Positions 6,316 through 13,613 of a DNA stretch of 14,929 nucleotides are shown here, piece after piece. This stretch comes from Anaerolinea thermophila (lineage in GTDB: Bacteria; Chloroflexota; Anaerolineae; Anaerolineales; DRKV01), in NCBI GenBank assembly GCA_020722405.1, contig DYKW01000021.1, forward strand, positions 1 to 14,929, given 5' to 3'. Under the pieces are notes generated by a model that ran no database searches, was not told where the DNA came from, and was given only the letters and a program-made list of their open reading frames with translations. Each line of letters starts with the position of its first letter. Position 1 is the first letter of the stretch. The position numbers and the translations under genes are program-made.

Positions 6316-7311
6316 ATGGAATATAGATATCTCGGAAAATCCGGCTTACAAGTTTCCGCCCTATCCTATGGCGCCTGGGTCACATTTGGTACCCAAATGG
6401 GCGTAGACGAGGCCCAGGCCTGCATGGAAGCCGCCTACAACGCAGGCGTCAACTTTTTCGACAATGCCGAGGTCTACGCGGACGGAGAAGCAGAGCGCAT
6501 CATGGGCGAAGTGCTCAAGCGCACCAACTGGAAACGCTCTGATCTAGTCATCTCCACCAAAATTTTCTGGGGAGGAGAAGGCCCAAACGATAGAGGCCTG
6601 TCACGCAAACACCTGGTCGAAGGGCTTGAGGCTTCCCTGGCACGTTTGCAACTGGATTACGTTGACCTGCTCTTCTGCCACCGTCCCGATATCCACACCC
6701 CGGTTGAAGAAACGGTACGCGCCATGACATACCTCATTGACCAGGGGAAGGCTTTCTACTGGGGCACCAGCGAATGGAGCGCCCAGCAAATTATGGAAGC
6801 GCACATGGTCGCCCGCCGTGAACACCTTATCCCGCCCGTTATGGAACAACCCCAGTACAATATGTTCGCGCGGGAACGTGTCGAACGAGAGTATGTGCGT
6901 CTCTATACAACCGTTGGCCTGGGTACGACCATTTGGAGCCCCCTTGCCAGTGGGCTGCTCACCGGAAAATACCTGGAAGGCACCCCAGAGGGCAGCCGCA
7001 TCACCCTCGAAGGCTACGAGTGGCTGAAAAAACACTTCGAAAGTGAAGAAGCCAAAGCCCAGTTGGAAAAAGTGCGCCAACTCGTGCCCGTTGCCGACGA
7101 ATTGGGTTGTACGTTGCCACAATTGGCGCTGGCCTGGTGCCTCAAAAACCCGAATGTTAGCACCGTCATCACCGGGGCATCCAAAGCCTGGCAGGTGGAA
7201 GAAAACATGCAGGCGCTAGACTACGTAGATAGCCTAACCCCCGAAATCATGCAGCGTATCGAAGAGATTCTCCAAAACAAACCGGCTCTCCCCCATGATT
7301 TTCGTGCCTAG
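6316..7311 (+). CDS. Aldo/keto reductase, Kv-beta/YghZ type
   Basis: A 331-residue NADP(H)-dependent aldo/keto reductase. The catalytic tetrad is visible: D49 and Y54 in FFDNAEVYADGEAE, K82 in STKIFWGG, H122 in LLFCHRPD. The start MEYRYLGKSGLQVSALSYGAW, the WGTSEWSAQQ segment and the closing TVITGASK motif match the AKR6 group (voltage-gated K channel beta subunits, bacterial YghZ L-glyceraldehyde-3-phosphate reductase). It probably reduces small aldehydes, perhaps as detoxification. AAAGGAG (6300-6306) sits nine bases before the ATG at 6316. An out-of-frame ATG at 6309 is ignored. It starts 26 bases after mscL, so cotranscription is possible. It is the last gene before a 417-base gap. Confidence 0.9.
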   Translation: MEYRYLGKSGLQVSALSYGAWVTFGTQMGVDEAQACMEAAYNAGVNFFDNAEVYADGEAERIMGEVLKRTNWKRSDLVISTKIFWGGEGPNDRGLSRKHLVEGLEASLARLQLDYVDLLFCHRPDIHTPVEETVRAMTYLIDQGKAFYWGTSEWSAQQIMEAHMVARREHLIPPVMEQPQYNMFARERVEREYVRLYTTVGLGTTIWSPLASGLLTGKYLEGTPEGSRITLEGYEWLKKHFESEEAKAQLEKVRQLVPVADELGCTLPQLALAWCLKNPNVSTVITGASKAWQVEENMQALDYVDSLTPEIMQRIEEILQNKPALPHDFRA

Positions 7312-7344
7312 TGCAGAGGGCAACCAACCCACAACATACTTTAC

Positions 7345-7360
7345 AAAACAAATTTGTTTT
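7345..7360. repeat. Perfect 16-base AT-rich palindrome
   Basis: AAAACAAATTTGTTTT is its own reverse complement. It lies 34 bases after the aldo/keto reductase stop. It could be an operator for a dimeric regulator, or part of a weak terminator. It overlaps the left arm of the next stem (7358-7402). Confidence 0.55.
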
Positions 7361-7402
7361 CTAGCCCCTCCCCTTAAATTAAAAGCAAAAATGGGCTAGA
7401 AA
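7358..7402. repeat. 10-bp inverted repeat with 25-base loop
   Basis: TTTCTAGCCC (7358-7367) pairs perfectly with GGGCTAGAAA (7393-7402). The loop is AT-rich. No T-tract follows the right arm on the + strand, so it is a poor rho-independent terminator. It may be an operator, an mRNA end-protecting stem, or the remains of a small element. Confidence 0.5.
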
Positions 7403-7445
7403 CCATCCCATGCAGTATCTTTTGTTCTCGTAATCCAGATGTAAT

Positions 7446-7484
7446 TTGCATTTCTGCTCATAAATGGCTATAATACTTTATAAT
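7446..7484 (+). promoter_or_regulatory. Candidate promoter(s) of the kinase operon
   Basis: Two exact TATAAT boxes lie at 7469-7474 and 7479-7484. For the first, TTGCAT (7446-7451) sits at a 17-base spacing as a partial -35 match. For the second no good -35 is seen. These are the best -10 boxes in the gap. Confidence 0.5.
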
Positions 7485-7728
7485 CTTCTGGACTTTGGCG
7501 TTTTTTATTTGCCTGTTATTCGTTCTCATAGAAGAATGTCAATTTTCGCCAGAAACCGGTAATCTTCTTCATTTGTACATTATTTAGATAACTCGAAATT
7601 TTTCAGCATCTATCTTTATCAAAGAGTGGCGAGGGTGACGGCCATCTTCGAAAAACGTTGAGAAAACACCCTAACATTCACTCACCAGGCTGTATGTCCT
7701 TATTTTTACAGGTGGGAGGTGCGCTGAA

Positions 7729-9627
7729 TTGGAAGAAACTCAGAGAATCACCAATAGCCTAGTCCCTAAGCAACAACGTGCCACCGGCGATTTGCTGAGG
7801 GTTGGTTCGAAACTTGCCAATCGGTACTTGATTGAAGCCCAAATCGGGATGGGGGGCATGAGTACCGTTTATAAAGCACGGGATATGCACTTTCCCAACG
7901 TCGTCAAATGGGTGGCAGTAAAGGAGATGATCAACCAGGCGCGGGATCCGCTGGTACGTAAAACCATCGTACGAAACTTTGAGCGCGAGGCAAATATCCT
8001 GGCAACCTTACACCACCCGTCCATCCCACGTATTTTTGACTACTTTACCGAAGATAACCGTTCTTACCTGGTATTGGAATTTATCGATGGCAGCGACCTG
8101 GAAGCCCTATTGAGCCAAACGCAAGGATTTTTTTCTGAAGAGCAAGTTCTCACCTGGGCACTGGAATTATGCGATGTGTTGTCCTATTTGCACAGTCACA
8201 AGCCGGATCCCATTATCTTTCGCGATATGAAACCATCCAACATCATGATCAATCAATATGGTCATATCATGTTGGTTGATTTTGGTATTGCCAAGCATTT
8301 CCAGGTTGGCGAAAAAGGCACCATGATTGGTACCGAGGGGTACGCGCCCCCAGAACAATATCGCGGCGAGGCAAGCCATCTTTCCGATATTTATGCTTTG
8401 GGAGCCACGCTGCACCACATCCTGACGCGTAAAGACCCACGCACAGAAGCCCCTTTTTACTTCACCGATACACCTGTGCGCCGTATCAACCCCAGCGTTT
8501 CGCCAGAGTTGGAGGCCATCATCAACACCGCAGTGCAGTATAATCTTGAAGATCGCTTTCAAAGTGCCGAGGCTATGCAGGATGCTTTGCTAAATGTCGC
8601 CAAGAAAACAGGCCTACTATCCACGATTGGACTCTCTACCCGTCAAATTACTGCTGCCCCTAGCAATATTCAGCCCAAATGGAAATTCGAGTGCGAAGAT
8701 GAAATCCGCGGCACAGGAGCCGTCCATGATGGGACGTTGTACATAGGTTGTTATGATAACAACTTATACGCCCTGAATGCTGAAGACGGCAAATTCCTAT
8801 GGAAATACGCCACCGAAGGCGGTATCGTAAGTCGACCCTGCGTTTACGACAACTATGTCTTCTTTGGTTCAGCAGATCATCGCGTGCACGTCGTTTCGGT
8901 ACGTGCCGGTCAATTGGTGTGGACCTATTACACAGATGGTCCCGTTCGCTCATCACCGGTTATTACCGAGGGGCACATCTTCATTGGTTCAGACGATGGT
9001 TACTTACATGCAATCAATGTGGTTAGCGGACGGCGTGCGTGGCGCGTCGATGTTGGTGCTCCAATACGGTCTACGCCATTTGTAAACAGTGAGGAAGAAA
9101 GCATTTATTTTGGAACTGAGGATGGCGTACTCTACTGTGCCGATTTTCGCGGCCAAATCCGCTGGCGCTTTCGAGCAAAAAAAGCCATCACTGGCTCACC
9201 CATCGTGGCTGACGGAACCGTATACTTTGGTTCAATGGATTCGACCTTCTATGCACTGGACGCCCAAACCGGTTGGGTAATATGGCGTTACCGCTTGGGA
9301 AAGGCAACCATCTCCACTCCAACGCTAACCGAAAATATGGTCTTCATCGGTGCGGCTGACAATTCTATCTATGCGCTGGATGCACGCTCATCAAAAGAAA
9401 TCTGGCGCTTCGAAACTGAAAATCAAATAGCAAGTTCGCCTCTTATCTACAAGGACTCACTGTATTGTGGCTCGGCCGATGGCAACCTGTATTGTCTAGA
9501 ATACCGTACAGGCCGTTTACGTTGGCAATACCCAACGAACGCGCCAATCACCGGCACACCAATCGCGTATAACGATATAATTTACATTGGCTCGTTCAAC
9601 CATTTCATATACGCATTACCGATATGA
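7729..9627 (+). CDS. Ser/Thr protein kinase with C-terminal PQQ-type beta-propeller
   Basis: A 632-residue soluble Hanks-type kinase. Kinase domain (about 33-290): glycine loop IGMGGMSTVYKA (39-50), ATP lysine K65 in VAVKEM, helix-C glutamate E87, catalytic D166 and N171 in IIFRDMKPSNIMI, DFG D184, and GTEGYAPPEQY as the P+1/APE region. The usual HRD histidine is a phenylalanine (FRD); catalytic residues are intact. Residues 318-632 hold eight tandem repeats of about 40 residues, each with a Trp-led strand and a YxGSxDxxxYALxxxxG-like core, as in PQQ/pyrrolo-quinoline propellers. The kinase-plus-PQQ layout resembles Streptomyces AfsK. No membrane helix is seen, so the propeller is cytoplasmic and more likely a protein or ligand platform than an external sensor. 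The TTG start at 7729 is chosen because GGGAGGT (7714-7720) lies eight bases upstream and no other suitable in-frame start precedes the kinase domain. Confidence 0.93.
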   Translation: MEETQRITNSLVPKQQRATGDLLRVGSKLANRYLIEAQIGMGGMSTVYKARDMHFPNVVKWVAVKEMINQARDPLVRKTIVRNFEREANILATLHHPSIPRIFDYFTEDNRSYLVLEFIDGSDLEALLSQTQGFFSEEQVLTWALELCDVLSYLHSHKPDPIIFRDMKPSNIMINQYGHIMLVDFGIAKHFQVGEKGTMIGTEGYAPPEQYRGEASHLSDIYALGATLHHILTRKDPRTEAPFYFTDTPVRRINPSVSPELEAIINTAVQYNLEDRFQSAEAMQDALLNVAKKTGLLSTIGLSTRQITAAPSNIQPKWKFECEDEIRGTGAVHDGTLYIGCYDNNLYALNAEDGKFLWKYATEGGIVSRPCVYDNYVFFGSADHRVHVVSVRAGQLVWTYYTDGPVRSSPVITEGHIFIGSDDGYLHAINVVSGRRAWRVDVGAPIRSTPFVNSEEESIYFGTEDGVLYCADFRGQIRWRFRAKKAITGSPIVADGTVYFGSMDSTFYALDAQTGWVIWRYRLGKATISTPTLTENMVFIGAADNSIYALDARSSKEIWRFETENQIASSPLIYKDSLYCGSADGNLYCLEYRTGRLRWQYPTNAPITGTPIAYNDIIYIGSFNHFIYALPI

Positions 9628-9658
9628 AGCATTTATTTGTATTGTGCGGAGGCATTCA

Positions 9659-10582
9659 TTGAAAAAGTTTTTTGCAAAACTCTTTGGGCGTCAAGAACCC
9701 CAAGAAACTCACCAGGCGGATGAACTGGTCACCGCACCACTCTCTCCCGACCAATTAAACGACCCTGCTTTTGCGTCAGAGGCCTTGTCTATTATGCCGT
9801 CTCTGGAGCCCACACAACTGATCGCCGGTTGTGGGCAATCTGTTGGGCGCCAGCGAGAGCAAAATCAAGATAGCATTTTTATGTTTTCTTCATCGCTTGC
9901 AGGCGAACATATCCAACTCCCCATTGGCGTATATATCGTAGCCGATGGCATGGGCGGTCATGAAGGTGGTGACTTGGCCAGCGAAACCGCCTGCCGGGTA
10001 ATGGGTGAATACATTATACGGCACATTTACCTGCCGCTGCTTCACCCTAATCTAGAGCCGCCTGAACAATCTATCCAGGAAATTCTGCAAACCGGCATTC
10101 AGGAAGCCAACAATGCCATCCGCAAGGCAGCACCCAATGGCGGCACAACCCTCACTGCTGCTGTAATCATTGGCAAGCAATTAACTGTCGTACACATCGG
10201 AGATAGCCGCGCCTACCTGGTAACGCAACAAAACGGGCTAGAATTACTCACGCGTGACCACTCAATGGTTAACCGATTGGTAGAAATGGGACAACTCACC
10301 CCAACAGAGGCCTCTGAACATCCACAACGAAACGTGCTGTACCGCGCAATGGGCCAGGGCGAACCTTTACAAGCAGAGATTTCAACCCGCAAATTGCCAT
10401 CTTCCGGTTATCTCCTGCTATGCAGCGATGGATTATGGGGCGTCATCGACGCCAGCGAAATTCAGCGCATTATCAATACCGGCCCAAACCCTGCCGAAAT
10501 TTGCCAAAACCTGGTTGCAGCGGCCAATCAGGCTGGTGGGCCAGATAATATTTCTGCTATTCTGGTGCAATTACCAAACTAG
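9659..10582 (+). CDS. PP2C-family Ser/Thr protein phosphatase
   Basis: A 307-residue PPM/PP2C phosphatase, the natural partner that reverses the upstream kinase. Metal and phosphate motifs are complete: REQNQD (66-71), VADGMGGHEGG (94-104), GDSRAYL (181-187), TRDHS (198-202), CSDGLWGV (255-262) and GGPDN (293-297). Before the catalytic domain is a 55-residue extension that starts with a basic, hydrophobic stretch KKFFAKLFG, which could form a short amphipathic membrane-binding helix. The TTG at 9659 is chosen as start because GGAGG (9648-9652) is six bases upstream. An ATG at 9587 in the same frame lies inside the kinase gene and lacks a site. It follows the kinase by 31 bases, so they should be cotranscribed. 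Confidence 0.92.
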   Translation: MKKFFAKLFGRQEPQETHQADELVTAPLSPDQLNDPAFASEALSIMPSLEPTQLIAGCGQSVGRQREQNQDSIFMFSSSLAGEHIQLPIGVYIVADGMGGHEGGDLASETACRVMGEYIIRHIYLPLLHPNLEPPEQSIQEILQTGIQEANNAIRKAAPNGGTTLTAAVIIGKQLTVVHIGDSRAYLVTQQNGLELLTRDHSMVNRLVEMGQLTPTEASEHPQRNVLYRAMGQGEPLQAEISTRKLPSSGYLLLCSDGLWGVIDASEIQRIINTGPNPAEICQNLVAAANQAGGPDNISAILVQLPN

Positions 10583-10597
10583 AAATTCGGGAATTCC

Positions 10598-12076
10598 ATG
10601 CCACCTTCACGGGATTATTATCAGATTTTAGGTTTGCCACGTGACGCCTCGCCAGATGAAATTCGGCGAGCATACCGTGAAGCCGCGCGCCGTTTACATC
10701 CTGACGTTACTCCTAATGATCGACAAGCCGCCGATGCTTTCCTACAGGTTCGAGAGGCCTATGAGACACTCTCAGAGCCGCAAAAGCGTGTCAAATACGA
10801 CCAAACCCTCTTGCCGGAATTGCATGAAATCGGCTACGAGGTGGCCTATAGCCGTCCCAGCCTGCCCTCATTGGACGAACAGCAACTTTCTTATGTATTG
10901 TTGAGGTTCTCTGCCCCTCCCGGCGCTCGTAATACCCCGCCCCCTCCTATCAATCTGTGCCTGGTGGTAGACATATCTACTTCTATGAGTGGTCATCGGT
11001 TGGATGTCGTTAAAGACACGACCATCCAATTGCTTCGACAATTAAAACCGAACGATCGGTTTTCACTCGTCACATTCAACGACCGTGCTGAGGTAATAGC
11101 CCAGGGTTGGCAAGCCGATCAAACCAAAAAAATAGAAACCGATATTCGTATGCTCCAGGCTGATGGCGGTACCGAAATTTATCAGGGGCTGGAAGCGGGT
11201 TACAAAACAGTTCACCACTACTACAACCCTAAATACATCAATCATATCGTCCTGCTGACCGATGGGCGCACCTATGGTGATGAAGACCGCTGCTTTATCC
11301 TAGCACACCAAGCCCACCAACACGACATTGGCATCAGCAGTCTGGGCATAGGCGATGAATGGAATGATGAATTTCTGGACAGATTGGCCAACATTACCGG
11401 CGGCTCAGTCACGTTTGTCGCCCACAGCACGGATATCAAAAATTATTTACAGGACAAGTTTTTCGCGCTCTCACACATCTTCGCCAACCAGGTAACCTAC
11501 CAGTACGCAGATGGCATGGGGGCTAAACTACAATACGCCTTTCGCATTGAGCCAGATGTAATGCCTATTGAGGAACACGATGGGCGCTTTTCTTTTGGGC
11601 AAATTCCTCTTGATGGACGACTGACTATTCTGTTAGAATTCCTGGTGCACCCTATCCCCCCCGCTACGTCACGAGTATATCTCAGTCAGGGGCAAATTTC
11701 GATGCAGATTCCGTTGCACTCTGATCCGGATTTTGCTGCACCATTACACTTGAATCAAAAAGTTGGCACTGATGAACAGGCTGTCGAACCACCCAAAACT
11801 ATCATTCATGCGCTCTCCAAAATTACTTTATATCGTATGCAGCAACGAGCACAGCAAGAAATCGAACAGGGTCAAATCAACGTTGCTACACAACGTTTAC
11901 AAAATATTGCCACACATTTACTATCTCAAGGCGAGCACAAACTGGCTCGTCAGGTATTCAAAGAGATCGATCAAATCAACGAAACGCATGTCCTTTCCCC
12001 AAACGGGAAGAAACATATCAAGTATGGCACGCGTAGTTTACTTCTACCTTCTAGAGTGGAGGGGAATATATCATGA
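10598..12076 (+). CDS. J-domain / von Willebrand A (vWA) fusion protein
   Basis: A 492-residue protein with an N-terminal DnaJ-like J domain (about 5-70): DYYQILGLPRDASPDEIRRAY, the diagnostic HPD at 34-36, and the closing AYETLSEPQKRVKYD. After a linker comes a vWA domain (about 98-290) with a full metal-dependent adhesion site: DISTSMS (D125, S127, S129), GGTEI (T192), LLTDG (D222). The vWA resembles the YfbK/CLCA-type group. Residues 295-400 are predicted beta-rich, and 405-470 mostly helical with many Gln/Glu. The J domain should stimulate DnaK, while the vWA binds a partner through a divalent metal. I infer a chaperone-linked scaffold or assembly factor for the kinase/phosphatase/FHA set. 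No DnaK, GrpE or MoxR ATPase is in the window. It starts 15 bases after the phosphatase and overlaps the next gene by four bases (ATGA). Confidence 0.9.
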   Translation: MPPSRDYYQILGLPRDASPDEIRRAYREAARRLHPDVTPNDRQAADAFLQVREAYETLSEPQKRVKYDQTLLPELHEIGYEVAYSRPSLPSLDEQQLSYVLLRFSAPPGARNTPPPPINLCLVVDISTSMSGHRLDVVKDTTIQLLRQLKPNDRFSLVTFNDRAEVIAQGWQADQTKKIETDIRMLQADGGTEIYQGLEAGYKTVHHYYNPKYINHIVLLTDGRTYGDEDRCFILAHQAHQHDIGISSLGIGDEWNDEFLDRLANITGGSVTFVAHSTDIKNYLQDKFFALSHIFANQVTYQYADGMGAKLQYAFRIEPDVMPIEEHDGRFSFGQIPLDGRLTILLEFLVHPIPPATSRVYLSQGQISMQIPLHSDPDFAAPLHLNQKVGTDEQAVEPPKTIIHALSKITLYRMQQRAQQEIEQGQINVATQRLQNIATHLLSQGEHKLARQVFKEIDQINETHVLSPNGKKHIKYGTRSLLLPSRVEGNIS

Positions 12077-12612
12077 TTATATGTCCACAATGTAAACACG
12101 AAGAACCTGAAGGGGCTTTCTTTTGCAGCGAATGTGGTGCACGCCTGATTCGCCTCAATGGCCTGCAAACGAGTACCATTTCCGAAAAAACCGGCACCAC
12201 CGCTCCCTGGGAAGCTACCGATTCCACGATCCAAGAAAAAACGCCCCTTAAGGCTACTTCTGTTGAACCTACAAAAATTCCAGCAGAAGCAACCGTATCC
12301 TTGCGTATCATCCCAACAGGAGATACCATCCCACTGAGAGGACAAACAGAATTCACTATTGGGAGAACATCCAAAGGGCAATCCATCATGCCAGATATTG
12401 ACCTTGGCCCCTTCGATGCTTATGCCAAAGGCGTATCCCGTTTACATGCGGCCATTCGTATTGAAAATGGTGAACTCTATTTGATGGACCTTGGCTCTGT
12501 GAATGGCACACAAATCAACAAGGTCAAAATTCCGCCTAACATGTACCGTCGTATTAAAGAGGGCGACATCATCATGTTAGGGAAGTTAGGCTTTCAAATT
12601 GCCATCGAATAG
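12073..12612 (+). CDS. Zinc-ribbon / FHA domain protein
   Basis: A 179-residue protein with three parts. Residues 1-25 form a zinc ribbon (C4, C7, C18, C21: CPQC...CSEC). Residues 30-75 are a flexible Thr/Ser-rich linker. Residues about 76-179 form an FHA domain with the pThr-binding core: FTIGRT (G97, R98), VSRLHAAI (S122, H125), GSVNGTQIN (N144, G145). FHA domains bind phosphothreonine peptides, so this is the probable reader of the upstream kinase's output. The Thr-rich linker could itself be phosphorylated and bind the FHA face, as known for GarA/OdhI; the exact ETTS motif is not present, so this is a guess. The start overlaps the previous stop (ATGA), with a GGAGGGG Shine-Dalgarno site near 12058, which suggests translational coupling. 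Confidence 0.9.
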   Translation: MIICPQCKHEEPEGAFFCSECGARLIRLNGLQTSTISEKTGTTAPWEATDSTIQEKTPLKATSVEPTKIPAEATVSLRIIPTGDTIPLRGQTEFTIGRTSKGQSIMPDIDLGPFDAYAKGVSRLHAAIRIENGELYLMDLGSVNGTQINKVKIPPNMYRRIKEGDIIMLGKLGFQIAIE

Positions 12613-12626
12613 TCACCTGAAGCCCT

Positions 12627-12869
12627 ATGTCCGTTACCGTTATCATACACATTGCAAACGAAGATCCTATTGTTGGCGAAATGGATACGCTCCCCGCAGC
12701 AAATGACCAAGTCATCATTGTCAAGCACCCACGCAAGCGGGATGGCAAAGACGTACATTACTTGGTTGAAGGGGTAGATACAGTCATCTGGCCAATGTCA
12801 CGCATTAGCTTCATCGAAGTGATGCCAAGCGTTGGCGAAGAAGAAATTATTGGCTTCGTACGTGAATAA
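12627..12869 (+). CDS. Small conserved-looking protein of unknown function
   Basis: An 80-residue acidic protein that I do not recognise. It has no cysteines, signal peptide or membrane helix. Alternating hydrophobic residues (VTVIIHI, DQVIIVKH, HYLVEGVDTVIWP, RISFIEV) suggest a small beta-rich, SH3- or Sm-like barrel. The stretch KHPRKRDGKD is a basic loop between strands. It sits 14 bases after the FHA gene and six before the response regulator, so it belongs to the operon. That tight placement is the main reason to treat it as real. It might be a partner of the FHA protein or of the next regulator, but nothing in the sequence proves this. Confidence 0.75.
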   Translation: MSVTVIIHIANEDPIVGEMDTLPAANDQVIIVKHPRKRDGKDVHYLVEGVDTVIWPMSRISFIEVMPSVGEEEIIGFVRE

Positions 12870-12875
12870 TTTTCT

Positions 12876-13607
12876 ATGAGTACACCTAAAAACGAATTTG
12901 CCAATCGCCTTATCCTGGTTGTAGACGATGAAGAACGTATGGTACGTTTCATCCGTCTCAACCTGGAACAAGACGGCTTTCGAGTTACCGAAGCCTATCG
13001 CGGTGAGGACGTGCTTGAAATCGTGCGCACGAAAATGCCCGACTTGGTGTTACTAGACGTGATGATGCCAGGTATCGATGGGTTCGAAGTGCTGCGTATG
13101 CTGCGCGAGATCAACAACGTTCCGGTCATTATGTTGACTGCCAAAGGAGAAGAAAACGACCGGGTACGCGGCCTGGAAATGGGTGCTGACGACTATATCA
13201 CCAAGCCCTTCAGCCCGCGGGAACTGGTCAGCCGAGTACGTGCGGTATTGCGCCGAGTGGACATGGTCATGGGTACTCCGGAAGATATCATTACGGTTGA
13301 TGAACGCTTTAAAATTGACTTCAACCGTCGTGAGGTATGGTTGGATGGCAAATTGGTCAACTTACGCCCCACAGAATACCGTTTGCTCTACTACCTGGTG
13401 AAAAACGCCGGTTGGGTATTGACTCATGAGCAAATTCTGACACGCGTTTGGGGCTATGAGTATCGGGATGAACCACATTATGTGCGGCTGTACATCAACT
13501 ATCTGCGCAAAAAGTTAGAAAAAGACCCTTCTAATCCGCGCTATATCCTCACCGAACGCGGTGTTGGATATCGATTTGTAAATCTCAAGAAAGAACAAAC
13601 TCCCTAA
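12876..13607 (+). CDS. OmpR/PhoB-family response regulator
   Basis: A 243-residue two-component regulator. Receiver domain (about 10-125): acidic pocket D17/D18 in LVVDDEE, phospho-acceptor D61 in LLDVMMPGIDG, switch T88 in VIMLTAKG, conserved K110 in DYITKPFSPRE. C-terminal winged helix (about 145-238): LRPTEYRLLYYLVKNAG, the recognition part VRLYINYLRKKLE and the wing motif ILTERGVGYRF. It should bind DNA as a dimer on phosphorylation. No histidine kinase is encoded in the window, so the signal source is either a distant kinase or cross-phosphorylation by the Ser/Thr kinase of the same operon. It lies six bases after the 80-residue gene and six before the next regulator. Confidence 0.95.
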   Translation: MSTPKNEFANRLILVVDDEERMVRFIRLNLEQDGFRVTEAYRGEDVLEIVRTKMPDLVLLDVMMPGIDGFEVLRMLREINNVPVIMLTAKGEENDRVRGLEMGADDYITKPFSPRELVSRVRAVLRRVDMVMGTPEDIITVDERFKIDFNRREVWLDGKLVNLRPTEYRLLYYLVKNAGWVLTHEQILTRVWGYEYRDEPHYVRLYINYLRKKLEKDPSNPRYILTERGVGYRFVNLKKEQTP

Positions 13608-13613
13608 CCCATC

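Larger units (their letters stand above)
7312..7728 (+). promoter_or_regulatory. AT-rich control region upstream of the kinase operon
   Basis: No convincing gene is found in this 417-base gap. It is clearly more AT-rich than its flanks. It holds a perfect 16-base palindrome, a 10-bp stem with a 25-base loop, two TATAAT boxes and finally the kinase Shine-Dalgarno site. If transcription starts at those boxes, the kinase mRNA would have a leader of about 240 bases. I recognise no riboswitch class in the leader. Confidence 0.6.

Noticed and set aside
7358..7402. Intrinsic terminator after the aldo/keto reductase
   Set aside because: The loop is 25 bases and the right arm is not followed by a T-tract, so I list it only as an inverted repeat.
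9587..9658. ATG start for the PP2C gene inside the kinase gene
   Set aside because: It lacks a Shine-Dalgarno site, while the TTG at 9659 has GGAGG six bases upstream.
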